Positions 8,375-16,937 of a DNA stretch of 43,351 bases are shown one piece after another; position 1 is the stretch's first letter; every line of letters starts with the position of its first letter. A program made the position numbers and the translations under genes. The stretch spans positions 1 through 43,351 of the forward strand of contig JAUJNG010000021.1 of the NCBI GenBank assembly GCA_030448265.1, in the 5' to 3' direction. The notes beneath the pieces were generated by a model, which was not told the DNA's origin, ran no database searches, and was given only the letters and a program-made list of their open reading frames with translations. This DNA comes from Abditibacterium sp. (GTDB lineage Bacteria > Armatimonadota > Abditibacteriia > Abditibacteriales > Abditibacteriaceae).

Positions 8375-9681
8375 GGCTTTTTCTCCGCAGCGCATGACCA
8401 GTGAAAAGGCCGCAGCGCGCGCCCATCCCATTCACCAAACAGTGTGACCGGAGCGCCGCCCGATGCCGCCAGCAGTTCCCACTCTCGATCAAAACAGGGC
8501 GAAACCGGCCATTCGTCGCCCTCCGCGTCGCGCACCAGCCATCCCGCCTCGTTGGGCAGCAACGCCACGCTACACAGTGCTACGGGGAGAGCGTCCAGCC
8601 AGGGATTTTGCGCCAGATGATGCGAGTAGGTCGCGCCGGCGGCGCTGATGCTTGTGGCGAAATTGCAAGCGGCGGGGTCGAGAGGAGAAACCGCGCCCCT
8701 GTCTCGAAACGCGGCGCGCAGTGGAGCGGCTCCAGGGTAGAAAATCGCCTTCGCGCGGAGTCGGGTGAGCGGCACAAACGCGAGCGAGAGCGGCTGAGAA
8801 ACGTGGCCGAATTGCAAAAACAGCGCGGGCCGCTTCGATTCCCGCCCCCAGAGAAAAGTTCTGATGACGCGCAATGCTGCCTCTTCTTCCATGCGCTGGG
8901 CCACAACCCACCACTCGTCCTCCACCGCGCCCGCCTCGTCCAACTCCTCTTCTTTAAGCGTCCAGCCGATCTGAGCGCGCAGTTCGGCCACTAAATCGGC
9001 GTTTAAAGTGTCCCGCCGTTTCCAGCCTTCGGTTATCAGATGGATTTGGCCCAGACGCTCCAAAAGTTCGCTTTGCCAGCCGCGTCCCATCGCTGCAACG
9101 CCCGCCAACTCGCGCACGCGCCGCGCCAAGCCCGGACACTGGGCATCGATGAGGCGCGCGCCCATCGCGTCCCAAAACGCATAGGGTTGGGCTGGCGCGC
9201 TCGCCAGACCATTTCGCATCAAATCGCACCCCCAGAGTTCAAGTTCGCGCAGTCCAGCTTCGACTTTGGCTTCTCTGCTGGCGCTGCGTTTGGCAATCGC
9301 GACCGGATCGGCTTCTTTTTCGGATTTCGCTTCCGCCTTCTGAACGGCTTTTTCGGCGCGGTTCTGCCGCGATTCCAGCCATTTTTCGACCCATTCCGGC
9401 GCCGTTTCAGCTTTAAAAAGCTCTTTTTGCGCGGCAAACAACAGATAAAGTCCCAAACCATGTTTGCAGGGGAATTTGCGGCTGGGACACGAACATTTGA
9501 ACGCGGGTTCGGACGCGTCGATCTGGGCTTGATACGGCTTGGAGCCGCTGCCCTGACACTCGCCCCAGATGGCGCTCTCGTTGGCTCCGAGATTTCCCCA
9601 TTTGCGCGCATTGGCCAGACCTTTTCCGGCGGTTGCCGAGGCTGCATCAGGCGCCAGAGCCAAAATTTGTTCGGGAGTCAT
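8371..9681 (-). CDS. SWIM zinc-finger protein (YehQ-like)
   Basis: The protein has 436 residues. The SWIM motif CxCx6CxH is complete: C63, C65, C72 and H74 (FKCSCPSRKFPCKHGLG). The N-terminus, with a KGLANARKWGNLG-like stretch, is typical for SWIM proteins of this cluster type. The middle (about 100-140) is a highly charged Lys/Glu/Ala helix. The C-terminal half has regular hydrophobic blocks without a motif I recognise. SWIM domains bind zinc and mediate DNA or protein contacts; which applies here is not known. It is the first gene of the minus-strand operon and is divergent from the HEAT-like gene across 70 bases, which must hold the promoter(s). Confidence 0.88.
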   Translation of the reverse strand: MTPEQILALAPDAASATAGKGLANARKWGNLGANESAIWGECQGSGSKPYQAQIDASEPAFKCSCPSRKFPCKHGLGLYLLFAAQKELFKAETAPEWVEKWLESRQNRAEKAVQKAEAKSEKEADPVAIAKRSASREAKVEAGLRELELWGCDLMRNGLASAPAQPYAFWDAMGARLIDAQCPGLARRVRELAGVAAMGRGWQSELLERLGQIHLITEGWKRRDTLNADLVAELRAQIGWTLKEEELDEAGAVEDEWWVVAQRMEEEAALRVIRTFLWGRESKRPALFLQFGHVSQPLSLAFVPLTRLRAKAIFYPGAAPLRAAFRDRGAVSPLDPAACNFATSISAAGATYSHHLAQNPWLDALPVALCSVALLPNEAGWLVRDAEGDEWPVSPCFDREWELLAASGGAPVTLFGEWDGRALRPFHWSCAAEKKP

Positions 9682-9737
9682 GCGAGAGAAATTTTACCGT
9701 CCCCATCGCCCCAAAGCACCGCTTCGACGCGCCACAA

Positions 9738-9754
9738 CATAAAATCCTTTTATG
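9738..9754. promoter_or_regulatory. Palindrome covering the start codon of the HEAT-like gene
   Basis: CATAAAA-TCC-TTTTATG is a perfect 7-bp inverted repeat whose right arm contains the ATG at 9752. No ribosome-binding site precedes that ATG. It could be an operator in the 70-bp divergent spacer, or a small hairpin that controls translation. The assignment is inference. Confidence 0.35.
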
Positions 9755-12119
9755 CCTTCCGCTTCCAACACCCTCAACAACTGGAAGGCGCTTTCGCACT
9801 CGCAGCGGATGCAAAGCGCCTACGAACTGGGACTCGACCCGCAGAACCTTGCCCTCGTTGATGAAATCGAACGCGGCGATGGTTTCGCGAGGCGCATGGC
9901 GCTGCAAACCATCTATGGTTCGCGCGATGCTGAACGCGCCGCGCGTCTTTGCTCAGATGCCTCACGTTTGGTGCGGCGCGGCGCGCTCAAGTTGCTCGCG
10001 ACTTTTGGCGAGCCAGCGCAAATCGAACCGGTGTTTCTCTCCAGCGGGGAAGCAACACGACGCAGCATCGTGCGCGTCCTGGTGAAATTGCGGCGGCGCA
10101 GCGCCATTGATGCGCTTTGCCTGGCACTTCAAAACACGGGCGGCGAGTGGCAAATCTTGGCGCCCTACGCCTCGAGAAATTTTTTAGAGGCTCACTTTGA
10201 GGCCGCGTTTGCCCGTGGCGGTAGCGCAGATTGGGCGCGTCTGGCGCGCCATCATTCGCGTCTGGCCCTCGAAAAGCTGCTTAAACGCGCTGGGAATGCA
10301 ACCGAGCGCGACACCTTGCTGCTTGGACACGCCAACGCCGCGCTCGCGGTTTTGGGCGCGCGGGAAAACGACCTGGCTTTGCAACTTGTGCAATCTCTGG
10401 CGCGCTTTGTCGCCCTGGGAGAAATCACGCTCGGCGACTTGCTCCCCCAACGCCCCGAAGCCATCGCGCAAATGGTTTTAAAAAGCGGCGACAAAATCTC
10501 GCTCGATTTTGGGCCGTTCGTCGCGCGGTTGCAGCCCGAAACAGTGCGGCAGTTGCTCCTCGAACGACCAAGCACGCTTCGCAGCCCCGAGCGTTGGCTG
10601 GAACGTTTGCCGCTCGAATTTCGCGGCGCGTTGTGGAGCGAGTTTGAGCGCGGCTGGCGCACTTCCAGCGGCACGATTTCAACCGAGCTTTTGCCCCACT
10701 TGCCACGCGAGGCGCGCAACCGCGAAGCGCAGCGCCATCTCGCCTTGCCAGTTCTGGCGGTCAAACCGGAAAATTGGTTTGCCTTACGCCACGTTTTTGG
10801 AGCACGACGAAGCACTAGCGCGCGTTCAGCCTCTGCTGGGCGATCCCGACCCGATTTTGCGCGCCGCGGCTCACCGCGCCCTGGCTGTCAACGTGCGTTT
10901 CGCTCGTCAATCCATTAACGAGCTTCTCGAACGCGTCCTCCATCGCGGCAACGAACAGGATCCGGTGCGCGGGGCGATGATGGAGGGAATGGCACAGCTT
11001 CCACCTTCGATTTGGCGCGAAGAGCATCTGGGCACCCTCGAAAAGATTCAGCGCCAGGCACTCGATGCGCGCGATTTATCGGCTTCCACTGCGTCGCAAC
11101 TTGAAAGTTTGTTGGTAGGCATTCTCCCGCATTTTCCAGCGTGGTCGGCGTCGCAGCTCGCCGTTCTGGTCAAGGAGCGCGGCAGTATCGGGTTTATGAG
11201 CCTCGAACCGCGCCTTACCGATGAGCAAATGCGTGTCGTCGGGCCGCAAATTCTGCCCGTCTTTGAAGGGTGGACGCGCCGCGACCACCTGCCTTTTCTG
11301 TCCGCGATGCACTCATTCGGACGGCGAATCAAGGCGTGGGATGAAGGGGCCAAATTGCTCGCTGATTTCGCGAAAAACGGCCCCTCTTTTATGGCGTCCG
11401 GTGCCGTCGCTATTCTGGCCAAACATCGCCGCGATATTTTCGCCGACTTGGTGCCACAACTGCTAGAAATCGACGCGAGTTGGGGCACTCAGGCCGTGGT
11501 TTACAACTATATCCACGCTAAACGCCAGGACTTACTCACGGCCACCTTGCTGGGCCGCGACCGCCCCAAAGGCCGGTTTTGGAACTCGAAAACGCGCTTC
11601 GTTTTGCCGCTTCAGGCCGGGTTCGAGCGCTGGAACCCGGAACAACAAGCGATGTGGGCTCAAACGCTCGGCGAAGTCATTTCCGATGCCACGCGCGACA
11701 CGCCGGGCGCGATTTTAGCCATCGAACGGCTCGCGGCGCTTCCCGATGTCGAACCGAAAACACTGCTGGGCTTGGCCTCGCTGCAAAATCGCAAAGCGGT
11801 GACGCGAGAAGCCTCGTTACGGGTGCTAAGTCGCCTTGATGCGGGCCAAGGCGTGCCGCTGCTGATCGAAGCCTTAAACGACGAGCGCGCCCGTATCGCC
11901 ATTTACTCGCTGCGCCGTGCGGTGTTGGAAATGCCCGAAGCCCGCGCCATGGAGATTTTGCGCGCCACGCCGCTGCAAAAAGTCACTGTCGCCAAAGAAG
12001 TCGTGCGCTTGCTTGGCGACCTCAAATCGGGCGCCGCACTCGACCTTCTGTTCGAGTTCTCCGGGCGGAAGTGGGGCGACTTGAGGCTGAGATTCGCTGG
12101 ACAGTTGCTCCGTTGGTGA
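9752..12119 (+). pseudogene. HEAT-like helical repeat protein with one frameshift
   Basis: The first frame (9752 to about 10780) encodes an alpha-helical repeat protein (EIERGDGFARRMALQTIYG, SRLVRRGALKLLATFG). Around the TTT at 10778-10780 the homology moves to the next frame. Removing one T joins PENW to LPYATFLEHDEALARVQPLL, and that frame runs to 12119 with clear HEAT-like units (LLGDPDPILRAAAHRALAV, and ALNDERARIAIYSLRRAV near the end). The joined product would be about 788 residues. HEAT-like solenoids bind proteins. Its position, divergent from the SWIM-MoxR-VWA operon, suggests an accessory role. It may be a true frameshifted gene or a one-base sequence error. The 3' end overlaps the convergent zinc-ribbon gene by 246 bases. 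Confidence 0.7.
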
Positions 12120-13016
12120 GGCCGCCTCGGCATTGCGCCTGACTGCCCGCTGACTGGCTACAAATTCCGCATTGGCTCGGCGCTCTCGTTCAGCTTTCTT
12201 CTTCTCGGCGACCTTTTCGGCCAGCTCCCGCTGCGCTTTGGCCTGGGCACGAGCAGCCCGCTCTTTTGCTGCAGTCGCCCGCATCTGGGCCACCGTCTTC
12301 TTAACCGGCGCGCTTGTTGGCACAGTTTCAATTCCAAGATTGGCCACAGGTGCAGACGCTTGAGTCGAGCCTGCACTTTCGCGGTTGCGCTCCATGCTCG
12401 AGCCAATCGAGGCCAGCACAAACAGGAGCGCTCCAAAAGTCCAGCCTACCGTGGCTTTGGTGGTCCGGTCGCCGAACAGCCAGCGAAAGGTTTCGGGTTT
12501 CCTGATGCCAACCACCAGGCACACCAGCGTGCCCATCGCTAAAAACATCACGATGCTTTCGGCAAAGCTTTTGACCACAACGAAAAGTAGGATCAGCCCC
12601 ACCACGCGCAGCCCGTAAAGCCGAAGCAGTTCTTGTGGTGTTGCTCCTTTGTAGGCGGTGAGCAGTTCGCGTGGAAACAGCATCTTCCCCAAGCGTGGCA
12701 TCCACTCTGGAAACCCTGCAGGTGGAGGCGCTGTTGGATGCGGTGATGCTGCATTAGGCGGCACTTGAGCAGACGCTTGCGCTTGAGGTGGTGCCTGCGC
12801 GGCCATTGGAGGCGGTGGCGGCATCATAGGTGGTGGAATCATCGGCGCTGGCGCTGGCGCTACTGGTGCGGGCGCGACATCGGGCGCTGCCGATTCTACT
12901 TTCGCAGCCGCCCACAACAGCGGAGCACCACATTTGGCGCAGAACGCTGCGGTGCGCGGGTTAGATGTTCCACACTGCGAGCAGAAGCCATTCTCTTCCG
13001 GAGATTCGTTGGTCAT
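11874..13016 (-). CDS. Zinc-ribbon membrane protein with coiled-coil tail
   Basis: About 380 residues from MTNESPEENGFCSQCG. The N-terminal double-CxxC ribbon (CSQCGTSNPRTAAFCAKCG) is followed by a Pro/Ala-rich linker of about 70 residues. Next come hydrophobic segments around GLRVVGLILLFVVVKSF, MFLAMGTLVCLVVGI and TVGWTFGALLFVLASIG (two to three membrane helices), then a strongly charged Lys/Arg/Glu/Ala helix. An alternative GTG start lies at 13040. The last 80 or so codons run antisense to the HEAT-like gene and look like shadow sequence (HDFFGDSDFLQRRGAQ), so the original stop may have been lost or the end displaced. No function recognised; zinc-ribbon plus membrane proteins of this shape are common and poorly known. 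Confidence 0.65.
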   Translation of the reverse strand: MTNESPEENGFCSQCGTSNPRTAAFCAKCGAPLLWAAAKVESAAPDVAPAPVAPAPAPMIPPPMMPPPPPMAAQAPPQAQASAQVPPNAASPHPTAPPPAGFPEWMPRLGKMLFPRELLTAYKGATPQELLRLYGLRVVGLILLFVVVKSFAESIVMFLAMGTLVCLVVGIRKPETFRWLFGDRTTKATVGWTFGALLFVLASIGSSMERNRESAGSTQASAPVANLGIETVPTSAPVKKTVAQMRATAAKERAARAQAKAQRELAEKVAEKKKAERERRANAEFVASQRAVRRNAEAASPTEQLSSESQPQVAPLPPGELEQKVECGARFEVAKQAHDFFGDSDFLQRRGAQNLHGAGFGHFQHRTAQRVNGDTGALVV

Positions 13017-13133
13017 GAGGTTGTTTCCCGTTGCTGGCACTTTATCCTAGCTTCGACTATTCTAAAAGTGGATTTTGGACTATATCCGTGCTTCTCCTAA
13101 ACCGCTCTGTGCCCTTCCCTGGGCACAGAGCTT

Positions 13134-13388
13134 ATGGAGAAATCGGTCTTTACCCGCGACTACCAGACCCTGCTTCGCCATCTGCGCCAGGCTCGCAAGG
13201 AGTCGGGGCTAACCCAAACCGAACTGGGGCAGCGGCTGGGCCAGACCCAGACTTTCGTTTCCAAGTGCGAGCGGGGCGAGCGCCGCCTCGATGCGATAGA
13301 GCTGCGAGCCTTTTGCCTGGCAATGGATACCTCGGTGATCCAATTTTTGCAGGCACTTGAAACCGAACTGGCAGCAGCGGCGAAGTGA
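13134..13388 (+). CDS. XRE-family helix-turn-helix regulator
   Basis: This 84-residue protein is essentially a single Cro/CI-type HTH. The motif is ARKESGLTQTELGQRLG (helices 1-2), then QTQTFVSKCERGERRLDAIEL (recognition helix and the conserved ERGxRRLD). Small single-domain XRE regulators of this kind bind short palindromes and often control a neighbouring gene; no partner toxin is visible. The start is the ATG at 13134, close downstream of the zinc-ribbon gene's 5' end and divergent from it. The stretch CTGTGCCCTTCCCTGGGCAC at 13107-13126 contains an inverted repeat (GTGCCC...GGGCAC) just before the start and could be its own operator. Confidence 0.88.
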   Translation: MEKSVFTRDYQTLLRHLRQARKESGLTQTELGQRLGQTQTFVSKCERGERRLDAIELRAFCLAMDTSVIQFLQALETELAAAAK

Positions 13389-13430
13389 GTTGGTTCATGG
13401 TGGGTGCGAGGCCGGTGTATAGCGTCGTAT

Positions 13431-13543
13431 AAAAGTAAATCCCACCGAAATCTCGCCCACAATTGTGCCCAACTCGTTCGGTTCCCCACGCGTAAAAGAG
13501 CCGGACTAACGGGTTCCTCCCTGCCCTCTTCACCCACTCATAT
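13431..13543. repeat. Dispersed repeat family 1, diverged copy R1
   Basis: Shares with the other copies, in the same order, AAAGT, CCCAC.GAAATCTCGCCCACAATTG-like blocks, CGTAAAAG and a final CCACTCATAT. It fills the spacer between the XRE gene and the HAD gene. No gene is supported in it. Confidence 0.5.
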
Positions 13544-13566
13544 GTAATGAAATAGTTAAGATAATC

Positions 13567-14202
13567 TCACGAACCCAGCAGCTTCATCGCCCACTCGCGG
13601 TCGCCCGCACTGAAAGCGCCCACCGGCACCACGGTTCTCTCCTGATAGGGCGCGCAGATGTGGGGCTGGTCGTCGATGACTATGTAGCGTGTCGCGCCTG
13701 GATGCGCGCCCAGCCACACCTCGATCTCGCGCCCTTTGCTCCACTTCTCGAACATAACCTGGAACATCAGGTCGCCCCGCTTCTCCGCCGCCCGAAAAGC
13801 ATCTAAATCGCGCGTCTCGCCCAGCACCGCAATCTCTTTGTCGAAGCCGTTAGCCAGCAGCATCTTGTGCAGCGCCCGCGCACTTCCCGAGTAGCGAAAC
13901 GACGTGGTCAGCACAATTGCCGCGCCCGTCTCGAAACACAAGCGGTTCAGTTCCAGCATCGCCTCCGGGCACCACTCGCCATCTGGCAGCACCAGCACGC
14001 CGTCGAAGTCCAGAAAGATCACCGGCTTTGTTGCGGTGTCAGTGGCTAAGGCTGTGTCTGTGGGGGCAGAATTTGTCCTTTTGGTCTTCCCAAAAAGTGA
14101 AACCCAGCGGAATCTCGGGCACAATAAAGCCTTATCTATCACCCCTTCACGAAGCGTAAGTGCAACTACATTAGCAGGTGTTCCCAGCTCTTTTGAATCC
14201 AC
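13567..14202 (-). CDS. HAD-superfamily phosphatase-like protein
   Basis: A 211-residue frame with HAD motifs: FLDFDGVL (catalytic D65 and D67), VLTTSF (motif II), a KGREIEVWLGAHPG region, and VIDDQPHI (motif IV, D177/D178). The short cap and the layout resemble the HAD domain found in Swiss-army-knife RNA repair proteins and related small phosphatases. The GTG at 14202 lies inside repeat copy R2, so the first ~58 codons are repeat-derived and doubtful. The only other start close to the domain is a GTG just before IFLDFDGV, and it lacks a ribosome-binding site. The gene may thus have acquired its 5' end from the repeat. Substrate not predictable. Confidence 0.75.
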   Translation of the reverse strand: MDSKELGTPANVVALTLREGVIDKALLCPRFRWVSLFGKTKRTNSAPTDTALATDTATKPVIFLDFDGVLVLPDGEWCPEAMLELNRLCFETGAAIVLTTSFRYSGSARALHKMLLANGFDKEIAVLGETRDLDAFRAAEKRGDLMFQVMFEKWSKGREIEVWLGAHPGATRYIVIDDQPHICAPYQERTVVPVGAFSAGDREWAMKLLGS

Positions 14203-14210
14203 TCATATAA
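14093..14210. repeat. Dispersed repeat family 1, diverged copy R2
   Basis: Contains AAAAGTGAAACCCAGCGGAA, CTCGGGCACAAT, GCGTAAGTG and a terminal CCACTCATATAAC, matching the order of blocks in R1, R3 and R4. It overlaps the predicted 5' end of the HAD gene. Confidence 0.45.
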
Positions 14211-14458
14211 CAAATACATTTCAAAGAAGCCGATCTTTCGCGCCGTTTTGTGCCGTGAGTAGCACCCAGCGCCGTTAGTGATTTTCGGCTCGCTCATATC
14301 GGAAAATGGCACCGTTTTTCTCTTCGCGCCGCCACCCAAAGGCCCGATATGTTCCCTCTTCGACCACCCGCTTCGCCGCGCCCCGCTGCGCTCTTTGCGC
14401 TGCTCTTTTGCACCGCCTACGCGCACCAGTTTGCAGCTTTCGCACTCGGAGGCGCCCG

Positions 14459-14926
14459 ATGAACCAATCCATCCCACCCATTCCCGCTTCGCCCACGTCA
14501 TCCATTTCCGCTCAAATCGAAACCGAAGAGATCGTTTGGCCCGAATTTAACCCCTCAAGCGCTTACCGCGACTTCATCGAGCGCCTGCGCCTGGCCCGCA
14601 TCGAGCGCGGGCTGTCCATCGCCGACATGTCCGACGAGGTTGGCCTCACATTCAGGTTGGCACACGAGTTCGAGAACCTCACCGCGCCCTTGCCCTTTGA
14701 ATGGCTGGAAGTCTGGTGCGAAACCGTCGGCGTGCCCTTCGAGGACTACCTCACCATCTACCGCGCCGACCAGCGCGAGTGGGACCAGCGCCAAGCTCTC
14801 CTGGAAATCGAGGCCGAAACGCACGCCCCAACAAGCGTAAACCGCGCTTTCAGCTGGCTCTCTATCCTGCGTTCTGTGGCGGCTCATATTGCCAAACGTT
14901 TCACCTCACTCTTTTCCACAGCTTAG
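14459..14926 (+). CDS. Divergent XRE-like helix-turn-helix protein
   Basis: A 155-residue protein. The ATG at 14459 was chosen because GGAGG stands six bases upstream. Residues about 38-95 form a degenerate Cro/CI domain: FIERLRLARIERGLSIADMS, EVGLTFRLAHEFENLTAPLP and LEVWCETVGVPFEDYLTIY, which follows the five-helix pattern. The C-terminal 60 residues are polar, then a short amphipathic stretch (FSWLSILRSVAAHIAKRFTS). The role is DNA-binding by family. It sits downstream of the smaller XRE gene and the HAD gene, but the three are not one operon since HAD is on the other strand. Confidence 0.72.
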   Translation: MNQSIPPIPASPTSSISAQIETEEIVWPEFNPSSAYRDFIERLRLARIERGLSIADMSDEVGLTFRLAHEFENLTAPLPFEWLEVWCETVGVPFEDYLTIYRADQREWDQRQALLEIEAETHAPTSVNRAFSWLSILRSVAAHIAKRFTSLFSTA

Positions 14927-14988
14927 AAACAACTCATACAGCTCAGATAATTTTTGATGCAGGTTAGCTGGCGTAGCGCGGTTCGGTC

Positions 14989-15228
14989 AATGAGCACACA
15001 ATCCGCACAGAAGCGAGAACTGCCACTCATTCGCCCACAATTGGGAGATTTCCCGCCCCATTCTCCTCAACGTAAAAGGCACTGCGACCTACCCCGTTTT
15101 GAGCCACTCATATCTCACACAACCATCGTCAAAAGCCGGATTGAAGGATCTTCTAAACCTCTCCCTACTCGCTTAACTCGGGGCACTGCCTCCTGCAACC
15201 TCAGCGGCAAACCCGCTCCTTCTCCTCA
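14989..15228. repeat. Dispersed repeat family 1, full copy R3
   Basis: About 240 bp, matching 28423-28661 along its whole length (by eye roughly four bases in five). It begins AATGAGCACACAATCCGCAC and includes CAGAAGCGAGAACTGCCACT, CTCAACGTAAAAGGC, GACTCATATCTCAC-like and ACTCGGGGCACTGCCT blocks. It abuts the transposase remnant that opens at 15235. No gene is supported within it. Confidence 0.8.
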
Positions 15229-15234
15229 CCATGA

Positions 15235-15628
15235 AAACGTGTAAAGACGAAACTAACCTGTCCATGGGTCTACCTGCTCACACTCAGCCAGAACAGATAC
15301 CGCTTCGAAGCTCTTGCGCAGGCTCGCAACCGATTAACTACGCCTCAAGGACAAAAAGAGTATCGACTTCGGGCGGGAATCGAGGGCACTCTTTCGCAGG
15401 CAGTGCGACGCTCTGGTTTGCGCCGAACCCGTTATCGAGGCTTAGCCAAAACACACCTTCAACATGTAGCTACGGCTGCTGCGCTCAACATCGTGCGCAG
15501 CATCAAGCACCTTTCTCACCAGCAACGCGCCCAAACACGCACCTCGAGATTCGCCCGATTGGCGTTAGCAGCTTGAGTTCGCCAACAGTATCCGGTCGTT
15601 TGTGGGACACCACAAGCTGAGATATTGA
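15235..15628 (+). pseudogene. C-terminal remnant of an IS1182-type transposase
   Basis: A frame without a start (open from 15235) reads RYRFEALAQARNRLTTPQG, EYRLRAGIEGTLSQAVRRSG, LRRTRYRGLAKTHLQHVATA and AALNIVRS, then a stop at 15574-15576. These are the conserved C-terminal blocks of IS1182-family DDE transposases, including the GIEGTLSQ catalytic-Glu region. The usual family ending continues in the next frame as EFANSIRSFVGHHKLRY (to 15628), so a frameshift lies near 15574. The N-terminal ~350 residues are missing. It is a dead mobile-element fragment next to repeat R3, and no terminal inverted repeats were found. Confidence 0.8.
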
Positions 15629-15714
15629 GACCGAGTGGCCGAATTTCAATAGCTTCGGACACAAGGTTGAGACAACATCAAGGAACCGCTGACAAAAAAC
15701 TTTATTCAAGATGT

Positions 15715-15741
15715 TTGAAATGTGGAACAAGTGGGTATAAT
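15715..15741 (+). promoter_or_regulatory. Sigma-70 type promoter of the lacI-family gene
   Basis: TTGAAA (15715-15720) and TATAAT (15736-15741) are separated by 15 bp. The -10 box is a perfect consensus, 25 bases before the ATG at 15767. The spacer is a little short. Confidence 0.65.
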
Positions 15742-15744
15742 AGA

Positions 15745-15764
15745 TTGAGCAATCGGTTACTCAA
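15745..15764. promoter_or_regulatory. LacI-family operator overlapping the transcription start
   Basis: TTGAGCAATCGGTTACTCAA is a near-perfect dyad (half sites TTGAGcAAtC and TTGAGtAAcC) centred on CG. Its AANCGNTT core is characteristic of LacI/GalR operators. It lies between the -10 box and the start codon, so it should give autorepression. Confidence 0.75.
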
Positions 15765-15766
15765 CC

Positions 15767-16846
15767 ATGAACGACGTTACAGAGCGCCCAGGAAAACGCG
15801 TCACGATTCACGACATCGCTCGTATCACCGGAGTCTCGGCGGCGACGGTTTCTGGGGCGTTCAGTGGCAAACGGCGGATGTCGGATCACACTCGGCAAAT
15901 GGTGTTGGCAACTGCTCAAGAGATGGGTTTCAGTCTGGATCCCCTGGCTCAGCGACTCAGCACTGGGCGCTTCGCGAACACCGTTGCACTGCTGATGGAT
16001 TCAGATTTGGGGGTGGCGACGCAGACGATGTGGAGTCTGAAAGACTTGCTGCTCCAACGCGGTTTCGAGGTTCATGATCGTAACCGCCCGATTTATTTAG
16101 GTGATGTTGAAGTGCTGCAAACAAAGATGGTGCAGGAAATTGGCTTACAGAATCCCCAGGCAATTTTGTGCGAGAACGAAAGACTGCAGCCTGGAGCCAT
16201 CAAGGTCTTGCGGAAATATGTTGACAACGGAGGAGTATTAGTGTGTTGGGGAAGTGTCAATGCTTCCAGCCGCAGCCAGGAGTTGGCTGTCGACCACGTT
16301 TTACTTGATCTCGAGGGAAATACCTTTCTGCAAGCTAACCACCTGATCGGTCTGGGTCACCGAAAATTAGGACTCTATGGGCACGGGGGGCCTATCCAGG
16401 GGGTAACAGGGGGTTCTCTGGTGGGTTTCAAGCGCGCACTCAGCGAATCTGGTCTGGAATTTCGTTCCGAATGGACAGGCGCCGCGTGTTGCTACGAGAC
16501 AGCAGGCATGCGCCACGCGGAAAAGTTTCTCGCTTTGAAAGAGAGGCCCACGGGGGTTTGCGTCATTAACGACAACGCGGCAGCAGCTTTTATCCACAGC
16601 CTAATGCGGGCGGGCTTGCAAGTTCCAGGCGATGTGAGCGTGGTTGGTCACGACAATACCGCCGCAGCGGAAGCGGCTTTCGTGCCTCTGACAACGGTTC
16701 GCCGTCCGGTCGAGGAAGTAAGCCTGGCCATTGTTGAAACCCTTTGCAAACGTTTGAGCGAGGGCGATCAGAGACCGCCTCACGATCAGGTCATCCGCGG
16801 CGAACTCATTATTCGCCAGAGCACAGCAGCGCCTCGCCTTCAGTAA
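15767..16846 (+). CDS. LacI/GalR family transcriptional regulator
   Basis: The protein has 359 residues. The N-terminal HTH (residues 10-62) reads KRVTIHDIARITGVSAATVSG, AFSGKRRMSDHTRQMV. The hinge PLAQRLSTGRFANTVAL is followed by a periplasmic-binding-protein-like sensor domain with the typical VLLDLEGNTFLQANHLIGLGHRK, GVCVINDNAAAAF and SVVGHDNTAAAEAAFVPLTTVR blocks. By family it represses catabolic genes until a sugar or sugar derivative binds. It has its own strong promoter and a palindromic operator. The genes downstream (GH2-like, Gfo/Idh, GH95, beta-helix) are plausible targets, but I did not find a second clear copy of the operator in front of them. Confidence 0.95.
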   Translation: MNDVTERPGKRVTIHDIARITGVSAATVSGAFSGKRRMSDHTRQMVLATAQEMGFSLDPLAQRLSTGRFANTVALLMDSDLGVATQTMWSLKDLLLQRGFEVHDRNRPIYLGDVEVLQTKMVQEIGLQNPQAILCENERLQPGAIKVLRKYVDNGGVLVCWGSVNASSRSQELAVDHVLLDLEGNTFLQANHLIGLGHRKLGLYGHGGPIQGVTGGSLVGFKRALSESGLEFRSEWTGAACCYETAGMRHAEKFLALKERPTGVCVINDNAAAAFIHSLMRAGLQVPGDVSVVGHDNTAAAEAAFVPLTTVRRPVEEVSLAIVETLCKRLSEGDQRPPHDQVIRGELIIRQSTAAPRLQ

Positions 16847-16887
16847 TCATGAGGTAGATTCCCCTAACTACCTTCTCGACTTTCACT

Positions 16888-16920
16888 CGTAGAGAGCTTT
16901 GGCTCTTCTACGTCATTTTT
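16888..16920 (+). terminator. Intrinsic terminator after the lacI-family gene
   Basis: Hairpin CGTAGAGAGC / GCTC-T-TCTACG (16888-16897 and 16902-16912, one bulged T) followed by TCATTTTT. It is placed 42 bases after the stop. Confidence 0.6.
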
Positions 16921-16937
16921 AGAAAAAGGAAAAACAC

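Noticed and set aside
13150..13537. Long minus-strand frames opposite the XRE gene and repeat R1
   Set aside because: They follow from the GC-rich antisense of a clear HTH gene and have no recognisable domain or ribosome-binding site.
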